From OLB6 sp964620125 (GTDB taxonomy: Bacteria; Bacteroidota; Ignavibacteria; Kapaibacteriales; Kapaibacteriaceae): a DNA stretch of 64,000 nucleotides. The stretch spans positions 62,001-126,000 of the forward strand of contig CAZUGQ010000002.1 of NCBI GenBank assembly GCA_964620125.1, read 5' to 3'. Of the stretch, positions 42,869 to 51,413 are shown piece after piece. Position numbers and translations under genes: made by a program. The first letter of the stretch is position 1. The number at the start of each line of letters is the position of its first letter. The notes under the pieces are model-generated. The model was given only the letters and a program-made list of their open reading frames with translations. It did not search any database and was not told the origin of the DNA.

Positions 42869-45348
42869 TGTGGTGTTGTGTTCTTCGCTTCTGTATATCC
42901 ATCGTGATTGCAGCAAGTCTGCTCGGCTTCCACGCTCACCTTGCGGCGCAGAGCCTAAGCCCCCTTCCATCAGGAATGGTGTATGGAAAGGTAAAGGGGC
43001 TGCGGCATCTTACGAGTGTGTTGTATGTGGCTGCACACCCCGACGATGAGAATACGCGGCTGCTGGCATGGCTGGCAAGCGGACAGAACATTCGCACAGC
43101 CTACCTGTCCATCACTCGTGGTGATGGTGGCCAGAACATTCTTGGTGATGAGCAGGGGGCTGCGTTAGGACTGATTCGTACCTACGAGCTGCTCGAGGCT
43201 CGCAAGCTTGACGGCGCGGAACAGTTCTTTGCGCGTGCCGTCGACTTTGGCTTTAGCAAGGCGGCAGCGGAAACGTTTACCAAATGGGATACGGTGCTGC
43301 TGATTGCCGATGTGATACGTGTGATTCGCACCGTACGGCCCGACGTGGTGATCTGCCGATTCCCACCCAATGAGCAAGCCGGGCATGGTCACCATGCTGC
43401 ATCGGCCATCCTTACACAGCGTGCCTTCGAATACATCCATGGTACGCTACAACTCTCCGATGCTGATGCACAACGGATGAGCGATGCACTGCGTGGCACT
43501 ACGCCATGGACGCCTGCACGGCTGCTGTTTAATGCCTTTCGATTTGGACAACGCAATACGATTTCCGACACCATGTTCTCCATTCCTGTTGGCCAGTACG
43601 ATGCGCACCTGGGCATGGGATATGGTGAGTTGGCCGGCATAAGTCGCAGTATACATCGCAGCCAAGGTGTGGGTACGCCTAGCAACCCGGGCGTCCAGCG
43701 AGAATACTTCGCAACGTGGCATGGGAGTCCACCCGTGCGTTCGCTGTTTGATGGTGTAGACACAACGTGGAACAGAGTTGGCCGACCCGACGTTGCAGCA
43801 GCAGTGGATAGGATTGTTCAGGCGTTCAACTTCGAGCAACCGGCACGTTCACTGCCCGCCCTCTTTGAACTTCGCAGAACGATAAACACAGTGCAGGACG
43901 AGTGGTGGCGTATGCAGAAGCTACGCGAGCTTGATGCCATCATCGTGATGTGTATGGGGCTCAAGGCAGACGTAACCACAGCCGTCCCTACCGTACTTGC
44001 CGGTAACGCTGTTGAAACCACCGTGCGCATCACACAACGAACGGGGGGGGATGTTCGGCTGCTATCTGCCACGTGGCCCGACGGAGCATCCATGCAGCCA
44101 ACGGTGATACCGCATGATTCGGCGGTCATCACTCAGGTAACAACAACCATACCCACCACGATTCAACCAACACAGCCGCACTGGCTGCGGGGGTATACTG
44201 GCGGGGCCATGTTTACAGCAGGCGGCAGCACCGCTGACGATCTTATTCTTCCAACGAAACCAAGCGAGTTGACCGTTACCATCACACTCCTCGTGGGCTC
44301 GGATACCGTGGTGGTAACTGTTCCACTGAGCTACAAAAAACTTGATCCATTGCGAGGTGATGTGTTCCAGCCACTCCGCGTAACTCCCATTGCAAGCGTG
44401 GAGCCCATCACCACCGTTGTTCGGGGAACAGCAAATGCGTTGGCAACATTTCGAATAACGGCCTACGCAGACGTAAGCAACGGGCTGCTCGAGCTTGCCG
44501 GATCCGCACCATCACAGCTACGCGGAATAACTCTCAAAGCGAATACCGATACGGTAGTTACCGTGCCCATCCCACAAGGAGTAACCGGTAGAGTAGGGGC
44601 CTATCTCCTGCTCGACGATGCCGTGATTGATGCTACCGTGCGAACCCTAACGTACGATCATGTGCCCACACTGCAATACCTGGAACCCGCCGTGATCACG
44701 GTGTTGCCAGCCACCATTCGCATGCCTGGCAAGAGGATAGGCTTTCTTTCCGGTGCAGGTGAAAAAACACCCGACGTTCTTCGAGGCCTTGGTGTAGAGA
44801 TAGAAGAGATTGGTGCGTCCGGCGAGGTACATGCTGACCGGCTTGCCACGTATGGTGCCGTGCTGGTTGGTATTCGTGCATGCAATGTTCGAAAGCAGAT
44901 GGCGAACATGTTGCCCACATTGCTGGAGTACGTTCGAAATGGAGGAACGCTGGTGATGCAATACAACACCATGCAGGACGTGCAGGTGGCGCAGTTAGGA
45001 CCGTATCCGTTCCAGCTTTCCAGAAAACGTGTTACACAGGAAGATGCACCCGTAACGCTGTTGCAGCCAACACATCCCGTGTTTCAGCAGCCAAACGTGA
45101 TAACCCAGTCCGACTTTGCCAACTGGGTGCAAGAGCGGTGCTTGTATGTTCCCGAAGAGTTCAGCGAGCAATACACACCTCTGCTATCGATGCAGGATAG
45201 TGGCGAGGAACCACTTACCGGATCGCTTCTTTATGCGCGGTATGGCAGTGGAGTATTCATTTACACATCGCTTGCATTGTGGCGGCAGGTTCCAGCTGGA
45301 GTACCCGGTGCGATAAAGCTCATGTGCAATCTTCTTTCAGCAGAATGA
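42868..45348 (+). CDS. Exported PIG-L/LmbE-family deacetylase with large C-terminal region
   Basis: 826 residues with a signal peptide (residues 1-30, ending AHLAA-Q). The N-terminal ~250 residues are a zinc-dependent PIG-L deacetylase: VAAHPDDENTRLL (His-Pro-Asp-Asp) and the later GHGHHAASA zinc ligands. The rest is beta-rich (Ig-like, residues ~370-580), followed by an alpha/beta segment (TYGAVLVGIRACNVRKQMANMLPTLLEYVRNGGTLVMQYN) that looks like a ThuA/GATase1-like Rossmann fold. It probably removes N-acetyl groups from an extracytoplasmic sugar. Its stop overlaps the start of a 36-residue peptide (ATGA). Confidence 0.85.
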   Translation: MWCCVLRFCISIVIAASLLGFHAHLAAQSLSPLPSGMVYGKVKGLRHLTSVLYVAAHPDDENTRLLAWLASGQNIRTAYLSITRGDGGQNILGDEQGAALGLIRTYELLEARKLDGAEQFFARAVDFGFSKAAAETFTKWDTVLLIADVIRVIRTVRPDVVICRFPPNEQAGHGHHAASAILTQRAFEYIHGTLQLSDADAQRMSDALRGTTPWTPARLLFNAFRFGQRNTISDTMFSIPVGQYDAHLGMGYGELAGISRSIHRSQGVGTPSNPGVQREYFATWHGSPPVRSLFDGVDTTWNRVGRPDVAAAVDRIVQAFNFEQPARSLPALFELRRTINTVQDEWWRMQKLRELDAIIVMCMGLKADVTTAVPTVLAGNAVETTVRITQRTGGDVRLLSATWPDGASMQPTVIPHDSAVITQVTTTIPTTIQPTQPHWLRGYTGGAMFTAGGSTADDLILPTKPSELTVTITLLVGSDTVVVTVPLSYKKLDPLRGDVFQPLRVTPIASVEPITTVVRGTANALATFRITAYADVSNGLLELAGSAPSQLRGITLKANTDTVVTVPIPQGVTGRVGAYLLLDDAVIDATVRTLTYDHVPTLQYLEPAVITVLPATIRMPGKRIGFLSGAGEKTPDVLRGLGVEIEEIGASGEVHADRLATYGAVLVGIRACNVRKQMANMLPTLLEYVRNGGTLVMQYNTMQDVQVAQLGPYPFQLSRKRVTQEDAPVTLLQPTHPVFQQPNVITQSDFANWVQERCLYVPEEFSEQYTPLLSMQDSGEEPLTGSLLYARYGSGVFIYTSLALWRQVPAGVPGAIKLMCNLLSAE

Positions 45349-45455
45349 CGCACGATCCCAGCAACCGCCGATGGATTAGGTGGTACGTTGGTGTGCTGGT
45401 GTTTCTGCTGCTACAGATTGTGCTCTACGCCTGGTTTACGGAGGCCTGGCGATGA
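45345..45455 (+). CDS. 36-residue single-span membrane peptide coupled to the symporter
   Basis: ATG 45345 overlaps the preceding gene's stop (ATGA), and its own stop TGA 45453-45455 overlaps the ATG of the symporter gene (45452). The 36-residue product has a basic N-terminus (SNRRWIRW) and one ~19-residue hydrophobic span rich in Val/Leu (VGVLVFLLLQIVLYAWF). Coupled start-stop junctions at both ends make it very likely translated. Small membrane partners occur next to some sodium:solute symporters (e.g. YhdT beside PanF), so a small symporter subunit is plausible. Confidence 0.75.
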   Translation: MTHDPSNRRWIRWYVGVLVFLLLQIVLYAWFTEAWR

Positions 45456-47107
45456 GTAGTACGGACTGGATTGTGTTTGCAGGTCTGCTGCTTTGCATGA
45501 TAGCCGTTGGTGTTTGGCGCAGCAGACATCAGCACCATCCCGACGGTTATCTCCGAGCTGGTCAAACCCTCTCTTGGCCAATGGTTCTGTTAGGAGTGAT
45601 GGCCACGCAGGCAAGTGCCATCACCTTTCTTTCTGCCCCCGGCCAAGCCTACACGGATGGAATGCGATTCGTGCAGTACTACTTTGGCTTGCCCATTGCC
45701 ATGGTGGTAATCTGTGCCGTATTCATCCCCATCTACCGCAGATTCAACGTATACACCGCTTACGAATTCCTGGAGCAGCGCTTCGACAGGCGCACGCGAG
45801 TATTAACCAGCGTGCTGTTCCTGTTTTCTCGAAGCATAAGCACAGGGCTCAGCATCTATGCACCGAGCATCATCATCAGCGCCGTGTTTGGTTGGAACAT
45901 CTACCTCACAAATCTTTTCGTTGGTGGCTTGCTTTTACTGTATACCGTTCGTGGCGGTGCCCACGCCGTAGCGCATACTCAAACGCTCATGTTCATCGTC
46001 ATCATGGCGTCCATGCTTGTTGTTGCTGGCGTACTGCTCACCACGTTACCCGAGGGGATGACGTTTACCAACGCCCTTCAAATCGCAGGTGCCAATGGCA
46101 GTCTTAACGTTATCACATTAACGGCCGATGTTAACGACCGATACAACCTTGTTGCCGGCCTCATCGGTGGCTTCTTTCTGGCACTTTCCTATTTCGGAAC
46201 AGACCAGAGTCAGGTAGGGCGCTTCATTGCCGGCAGAAGCGAAGACGAAAGCAAACTCGGTTTGCTCCTAAACGGCATCGTAAAGATTCCCATGCAGTTT
46301 GGCATTCTTCTCATCGGTGCCCTACTCGTTGCCGTGTATGCTATTGTGCCAGCCCCTTTATCGTTCAATCCCACCGTAACTAGCGCCGTTAGGCAGGGGG
46401 CTTTGGCACGTGTTCACAGTTTGGAGGAGCAGTGGGTAGCTGTGCAAGGCAGGCGCACTGATGCAGCGCGAGCAATGATGAAGAACGAACCCACTGCCAG
46501 GGATGTGTTTCGCGAAACGTCGGCCCAGGCGCGAAGCCTTCGAGCGCAGTTTCAGATGCTTGCCCGAGAGCAGGGAATTGCAGAGAGCAACGATGCCAAT
46601 TACGTATTCCTGCATTTCGTTCGAACGATGATGCCCGTTGGCCTTGTGGGTCTTGTGTTTGCAGTAATCATCATGGCCTCGTGGGGAAGCATCTCGGCCG
46701 CGATGCATTCGCTTGCATCGGCAAGCGTGGTAGATCTGCACCTTGTTCTAAGTGACCGAACCGTACTGCACTTAGGTACTGCCACGTTGGTAAAACTCCA
46801 CACGCTGGCATGGGGCATTGTGTGCATAGGCGTGAGCATGCTTGCCACACGAATGGGATCGCTCATCGAGGCGGTGAACGTTCTGGGTAGTCTGTTCTAC
46901 GGCCCCATCCTTGGCATCTTCCTTGTGGCATTCTTTGTCAAACAAGCCAGCGGCAAAACAGTTGTTGTTGCCACGATCGTTGCCGAGGCACTTGTGCTGA
47001 TCTGTTTCGCCAGCGATGTGGTTGGCTTTTTATGGCTGAATGTGATAGGAGCCATAACTGTTGTGGCATGGAGTGCCGTTACATCCGCAAAACATTGGTT
47101 CTCCTAA
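45452..47107 (+). CDS. Sodium:solute symporter (SSS family)
   Basis: 551 residues with ~13 transmembrane segments. The frame is open from 45380 but the true start is ATG 45452, where it overlaps the small peptide. SSS hallmarks: DGYLRAGQTLSWPMVLLGVMATQASAITFLSAPG (helix 1-2 with the sodium-site region) and FVQYYFGLPIAMVV, then the long cytosolic/periplasmic loop at residues ~315-390. It imports a solute with Na+. Its position after an exported PIG-L deacetylase suggests a deacetylated sugar or amino sugar as substrate; this is inference. Confidence 0.88.
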   Translation: MSSTDWIVFAGLLLCMIAVGVWRSRHQHHPDGYLRAGQTLSWPMVLLGVMATQASAITFLSAPGQAYTDGMRFVQYYFGLPIAMVVICAVFIPIYRRFNVYTAYEFLEQRFDRRTRVLTSVLFLFSRSISTGLSIYAPSIIISAVFGWNIYLTNLFVGGLLLLYTVRGGAHAVAHTQTLMFIVIMASMLVVAGVLLTTLPEGMTFTNALQIAGANGSLNVITLTADVNDRYNLVAGLIGGFFLALSYFGTDQSQVGRFIAGRSEDESKLGLLLNGIVKIPMQFGILLIGALLVAVYAIVPAPLSFNPTVTSAVRQGALARVHSLEEQWVAVQGRRTDAARAMMKNEPTARDVFRETSAQARSLRAQFQMLAREQGIAESNDANYVFLHFVRTMMPVGLVGLVFAVIIMASWGSISAAMHSLASASVVDLHLVLSDRTVLHLGTATLVKLHTLAWGIVCIGVSMLATRMGSLIEAVNVLGSLFYGPILGIFLVAFFVKQASGKTVVVATIVAEALVLICFASDVVGFLWLNVIGAITVVAWSAVTSAKHWFS

Positions 47108-47166
47108 CTTCGGTCGCCAGCACGAGCGCAGAGCTTAACTCCAACCCGTATCCAGTTACGCATTCT

Positions 47167-48201
47167 ATGTCTAACCGATCAACGTCGGCCATCAGCACCT
47201 TCGAGCGATATCTCACCATCTGGGTACTCCTCTGCATTGGTGTAGGCATAACACTCGGCACGATGTTTCCGGCAGTGTTCCAGTTTTTGGGATCGCTCGA
47301 AGTAGCAAAGGTGAACATACCTGTTGGTGTGCTCATTTGGGTGATGATCGTGCCAATGCTCATGAAGATTGACTTTGGAGCGCTGAGCGAGGTTCGCAAG
47401 CATTGGAAGGGCATTGGCATCACGGTATTCGTTAACTGGGCTGTGAAGCCATTTTCGATGGCACTGCTTGCATGGCTCTTTGTTCGGTATGTGTTTGCCG
47501 ACTTTCTACCTGCAGCCGAGCACGACAGTTACATAGCAGGACTCATCCTCCTTGCCGCAGCCCCCTGCACAGCCATGGTATTTGTGTGGAGCAAGCTTGT
47601 GGATGGCGACCCGTTGTTCACGTTATCGCAAGTAGCACTTAACGACGCAATCATGGTGTTGGCCTTTGCGCCCATTGTTGGACTGCTGTTGGGCGTATCG
47701 TCAATCGTGATACCATGGGAAACGCTACTGCTGTCGGTGGTACTGTACATCGTGATACCCGTAATCATCGCGCAGGTATGGCGCAGGCAGGCGTTGCGAT
47801 CAGGTCCCGAAGCGTTAAACGCAACACTCAAAACGTTGGGTCCATGGTCAACCATCGCCTTATTGGCCACGCTTGTCCTTCTTTTTGCCTTTCAGGGCAC
47901 CACGTTTTTGGCGCAGCCATTAGTTATTGGCATGCTTGCCGTACCAATCATCGTGCAGGTATTCTTTGTATCGGCGTTTGCATACCTCCTTAACCGTCTG
48001 GCGGGTGAGGTTCACACCGTTGCCGGTCCATCCTGTTTGATTGGCGCATCCAACTTTTTCGAGCTTGCTGTAGCTGCCGCCATCAGCATGTTCGGTATTA
48101 CATCGGGAGCAGCGTTGGCAACCGTGGTTGGTGTGCTTGTGGAGGTACCACTGATGCTACTTGTTGTGGCAGTAGTGAATCGTACTGCGAAGTGGTACTG
48201 A
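47167..48201 (+). CDS. ACR3-family arsenite efflux transporter
   Basis: 344 residues from ATG 47167. Ten hydrophobic segments typical of ACR3: FERYLTIWVLLCIGVGITLG, VNIPVGVLIWVMIVPMLMKIDF, AAPCTAMVFVWSKLVDGD (with the conserved functional Cys), NDAIMV and the late FELAVAAAISMFGI block. It exports arsenite (or antimonite) using the proton gradient. There is no arsR or arsC beside it, which is unusual for an ars locus, so expression may be constitutive. Confidence 0.9.
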   Translation: MSNRSTSAISTFERYLTIWVLLCIGVGITLGTMFPAVFQFLGSLEVAKVNIPVGVLIWVMIVPMLMKIDFGALSEVRKHWKGIGITVFVNWAVKPFSMALLAWLFVRYVFADFLPAAEHDSYIAGLILLAAAPCTAMVFVWSKLVDGDPLFTLSQVALNDAIMVLAFAPIVGLLLGVSSIVIPWETLLLSVVLYIVIPVIIAQVWRRQALRSGPEALNATLKTLGPWSTIALLATLVLLFAFQGTTFLAQPLVIGMLAVPIIVQVFFVSAFAYLLNRLAGEVHTVAGPSCLIGASNFFELAVAAAISMFGITSGAALATVVGVLVEVPLMLLVVAVVNRTAKWY

Positions 48202-48210
48202 GCAGGGGGG

Positions 48211-48282
48211 TACACCGTACGGGACTCGAACCCGTGTTACCGCCTTGAAAGGGCGGTGTCCTAACCTCTAGACGAACGGTGC
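48211..48282 (-). tRNA. tRNA-Glu (anticodon TTC)
   Basis: A full 72-nt cloverleaf on the minus strand. Acceptor arms GCACCGT and ACGGTGT pair (first pair G:U), D arm GTCTAGAGGTTAGGAC, anticodon arm CCGCC-CTTTCAA-GGCGG with anticodon TTC, T arm ACGGG-TTCGAGT-CCCGT. CCA is not encoded. It lies just after acr3, opposite in direction, and ~105 bp upstream of coaE. Confidence 0.96.
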
Positions 48283-48386
48283 AAAAAGCGAGCCACAAAG
48301 ATACGGTGCAGTGAAATCCAGTTCCAAGCACGTAGGCACTCATTCTTCCTGAATGTTGGGTTGCCGTTTGCCCTATCTTCACCAGT

Positions 48387-49010
48387 ATGAAACTCATCGG
48401 GCTTACTGGCGGCATCGGAACGGGAAAAACAACGGTGGCTCACCTACTGCGAGAGCGGGGATGGACGGTGCTGAGCTCGGATGAAACAGCTCGAGACATC
48501 ATGAATACCGATCCGGACGTTCGGAAGGCAATCGCCGAACTGCTCGGTTCGGACGTGCTCACGGATAACGGTCTTGACCGCCAACGCATCGCCGAGCTTG
48601 TTTTTGGAGCCACACCAGAACACAAAAAGCGGCTGGATGCCCTGGATGCAATCGTGCATCCCCGTGTGCTGCAGCGGCACATGGATCTGCTGGAACGGTT
48701 GGAGGCAGATGGGCTGGAACTTGCTGCCGTTGAAAGTGCCCTTTTGTACGAAGTAGGTCTCGAAGATGGATTCGACTATGTGATCGTTGTTGACGCTCCC
48801 GAAGACGTTCGCGTGCAGCGCGTCATGGCACGCTCTGGTCTTACAGAGGCACAGGTACGCCAGCGCATGGCCGACCAACTCCCCATGGCGGAAAAACGAA
48901 TGTTGGCTGATTTCGTCATAGACAACTCCGGTAGTCTTGATGACCTGGCAACTGCCGTTAACAAGCTTGCAGCAATCATCGAGATTCTGCCAGTGGTAGA
49001 TGAACACTGA
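48387..49010 (+). CDS. coaE: Dephospho-CoA kinase
   Basis: 207 residues. LTGGIGTGKTTVAHLLRERG at residues 6-25 holds the Walker A loop, followed by LSSDETARDI (the conserved D for substrate binding), VHPRVLQ and VESALLYE, then VVDAPEDVRVQRVMARSGLTEAQVRQRMADQ. Final step of CoA synthesis. Complements coaX elsewhere in the window. Confidence 0.96.
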   Translation: MKLIGLTGGIGTGKTTVAHLLRERGWTVLSSDETARDIMNTDPDVRKAIAELLGSDVLTDNGLDRQRIAELVFGATPEHKKRLDALDAIVHPRVLQRHMDLLERLEADGLELAAVESALLYEVGLEDGFDYVIVVDAPEDVRVQRVMARSGLTEAQVRQRMADQLPMAEKRMLADFVIDNSGSLDDLATAVNKLAAIIEILPVVDEH

Positions 49011-49118
49011 GGCATGGTAGCATCAAGCACTCAACTGTGAGTTTCAGTACATCATCAACCACGTGCACTTCCGTAGTTTCGCTCTCAAATAGTTGTACGT
49101 TCCAAAGGTTCTCGCCGT

Positions 49119-49442
49119 ATGGCACACCCCGTTCATCTCACTGATGCTTCCTTTAACTCCACCATCGGCGAAGGCAAGGTTGTCTTGGTCGATTTCTGGG
49201 CCGCATGGTGCGGACCCTGCCGAGCCATTGCTCCGATCATTGATGACCTTGCCGGCGAATATGAAGGTCGAGCAACAATTGCCAAGGTAGACGTAGACAA
49301 CAACCCTCGAGTAGCCATGGAGTACGGCATTCGCAGCATTCCCGCTTTGCTCATCTTCAAGGGAGGCAGAGTGGTTGATACGATTGTTGGTGCAGTACCT
49401 AAGAATTATATCACCGACAGGCTCGAAGCACAACTCAACTAA
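49119..49442 (+). CDS. trxA: Thioredoxin
   Basis: 107 residues with DFWAAWCGPCRAIAPIIDDLA (Cys31 and Cys34 of the CGPC redox site), DVDNNPRVAMEYGIRSIPALLIF with the cis-Pro, and GAVPK near the C-terminus. General disulfide reductase in the cytosol. The start is an ATG with only a weak ribosome site. Confidence 0.96.
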   Translation: MAHPVHLTDASFNSTIGEGKVVLVDFWAAWCGPCRAIAPIIDDLAGEYEGRATIAKVDVDNNPRVAMEYGIRSIPALLIFKGGRVVDTIVGAVPKNYITDRLEAQLN

Positions 49443-49474
49443 CGAAACCAAAGCCCCCTTCCAGAGAACACATC

Positions 49475-49786
49475 ATGGCTCGTCCTTCGCTATTACCGGA
49501 AGCAGAGCTGATTGAACATCTCAAGGACATACCGCAGTGGCGCCTCGATGGCGCCACTCTTGTTCGTGAGATACCCACCTCGGATTTTGCTGCAGCCATG
49601 GGCCTGGCGAATGCCATCGCATTTCTTGCAGAACGTGCCGACCATCATCCAGACGTGCTGGTGTATGGCTGGAACAAGGTACGCGTAACGCTGAGCACGC
49701 ATGACCAGGGGGGGGTAACCATGTTGGATATCAGGCTTGCAAAGGACATTGATAGTCTGAAGTTCAACGTCCTAAACGTTGATTAA
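49475..49786 (+). CDS. phhB: 4a-hydroxytetrahydrobiopterin dehydratase
   Basis: 103 residues; the pterin-4a-carbinolamine dehydratase signature is clear: FLAERADHHPDVLVYGWNKVRVTL (His57, His58, Asp60, Trp66), with the W-L-DG start at ~22. It recycles the pterin cofactor after aromatic amino acid hydroxylation, or acts more generally in pterin recycling. No hydroxylase is adjacent. Confidence 0.94.
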   Translation: MARPSLLPEAELIEHLKDIPQWRLDGATLVREIPTSDFAAAMGLANAIAFLAERADHHPDVLVYGWNKVRVTLSTHDQGGVTMLDIRLAKDIDSLKFNVLNVD

Positions 49787-49825
49787 CGATAGCGTATCAC
49801 CCAACCCCTTGCCAAGGACAATGCC

Positions 49826-51103
49826 ATGAGTGTAATCGAACGGATCAGTGCACGTGAGGTGCTCGACTCACGCGGCAATCCAACCATCGAAGTGGACGTA
49901 TTACTGGAGGATGGTTCATTCGGAAGGGCTATGGTGCCCTCGGGTGCCAGTACTGGAGAGCATGAGGCAGTGGAGTTGCGCGACAACGATGCAGGCCGTT
50001 ATGGCGGCAAGGGGGTGCTGCGTGCCATTGAGAATGTAGAAACTGAAATCGCAGAAGCCCTGATAGGCATGGATGCCACCGACCAGCGGCAGATTGATCG
50101 GTTGCTTATCGATTTAGACGGTACAGACACCAAGTCTCGCCTTGGTGCCAACGCCTTGTTAGGTGTATCCATGGCTGTTGCAAAGGCAGCAGCGGAGTAC
50201 CATGGATTGCCACTCTATCGGTATCTGGGGGGCGTACGAGCCAATCTGCTGCCCACACCCATGATGAACATCCTGAACGGCGGACGTCATGCCGACAACA
50301 ACGTAGACTTTCAGGAATTCATGATCATGCCCATCGGGGCCGACACCTTTTCGGAAGCATTGCGGATGGGCACGGAGGTGTACCATGCACTGAAGACGGT
50401 GTTGCATGAAGCTGGTCTGTCTACAGCGATAGGTGATGAAGGGGGCTTTGCACCATCGCTCAAGAGCAATGAAGAAGCACTTGACCGAATCATGCAGGCC
50501 ATCGAGGCAGCAGGATATGAACCGGGCGAAGATGTGGTGATGGCTCTTGATGTTGCGGCTTCGGAGATGTGGCGCAGTGGCACGTATGAGTTGTACAAGA
50601 GCACCAGGGAGCACAAGACTGCCGATCAACTCACGGAGTGGTATGCGGCGTTATGCGAGAAGTATCCAATTGTATCTATCGAGGACGGTCTAGGCGAGAA
50701 CGACTGGGACGGATGGAAAGGTCACACAGCATCACTTGGTGAGCGTGTGCAGCTTGTTGGTGATGATTTGTTTGTTACCAACGTTGACTTTCTTGCTCGT
50801 GGAATTTCTGAGGGTATAGCCAACAGCATCCTGATCAAGGTTAATCAGATAGGCACGTTAAGTGAAACGATCGACGCTGTGAATTTGGCGCAGCGGTTTG
50901 GGTATAGTACGGTGATTAGTCACCGGTCGGGCGAGACTGAGGACTCGTTCATAGCCGACCTTGCAGTAGCGCTTGCGTCGGGACAGATAAAGACTGGCGC
51001 GCCTTGCCGGAGTGATAGGGTGGCGAAGTATAATCAGCTGTTGAGGATTGAAGGGTTGTTGGGGGTGGATGCGGAGTATGCGGGTGAGAGTACGATATCG
51101 TAG
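49826..51103 (+). CDS. eno: Enolase
   Basis: 425 residues. ISAREVLDSRGNPTIEVDV at the start, DEGGFAPSL, SIEDGLGENDWDGW (catalytic Asp/Glu and metal ligands), LVGDDLFVTN, LIKVNQIGTLSET (catalytic Lys) and SHRSGETEDSFIADLAV. Converts 2-phosphoglycerate to PEP. Its last ~200 bp shift to poorer codons (e.g. GTG/GGG-rich), then a 310-bp gap follows. Confidence 0.98.
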   Translation: MSVIERISAREVLDSRGNPTIEVDVLLEDGSFGRAMVPSGASTGEHEAVELRDNDAGRYGGKGVLRAIENVETEIAEALIGMDATDQRQIDRLLIDLDGTDTKSRLGANALLGVSMAVAKAAAEYHGLPLYRYLGGVRANLLPTPMMNILNGGRHADNNVDFQEFMIMPIGADTFSEALRMGTEVYHALKTVLHEAGLSTAIGDEGGFAPSLKSNEEALDRIMQAIEAAGYEPGEDVVMALDVAASEMWRSGTYELYKSTREHKTADQLTEWYAALCEKYPIVSIEDGLGENDWDGWKGHTASLGERVQLVGDDLFVTNVDFLARGISEGIANSILIKVNQIGTLSETIDAVNLAQRFGYSTVISHRSGETEDSFIADLAVALASGQIKTGAPCRSDRVAKYNQLLRIEGLLGVDAEYAGESTIS

Positions 51104-51413
51104 CCTTGCCGAAGGGTCCCTCCCCCGCCACCACCACCAAACAACATCTCCCTCCACACGCCCCTCTCCCCCCATGCGTCGGCAGCGCACGGCAGGTCAC
51201 AACACCAAAAAGTCCACTGTGATCACCACACACCTGTGTGTGCTCAACGGTGCAATGTGACGCAGCACCAACCCTCTTGTGTTGTGCAAAGCCGATCTGC
51301 CGCACAACATCTGCCAACCTAACCCAAACCTCTACCCAGTAACCAATACCACCCGAACCGCGCCTCGTCTAGTATCTTGCGGCCCGTTCCGCAACACATG
51401 GATCCAAACAGGT
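51104..51413. other. 310-bp intergenic region between eno and the mutase gene
   Basis: Pyrimidine- and CA-rich (CCACCACCACCA, then CACACAC-CT-GTGTGTG, a short hairpin near 51231-51246). No ORF of family character and no T-run terminator. The leader of the mutase gene lies at the 3' end. Confidence 0.5.
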
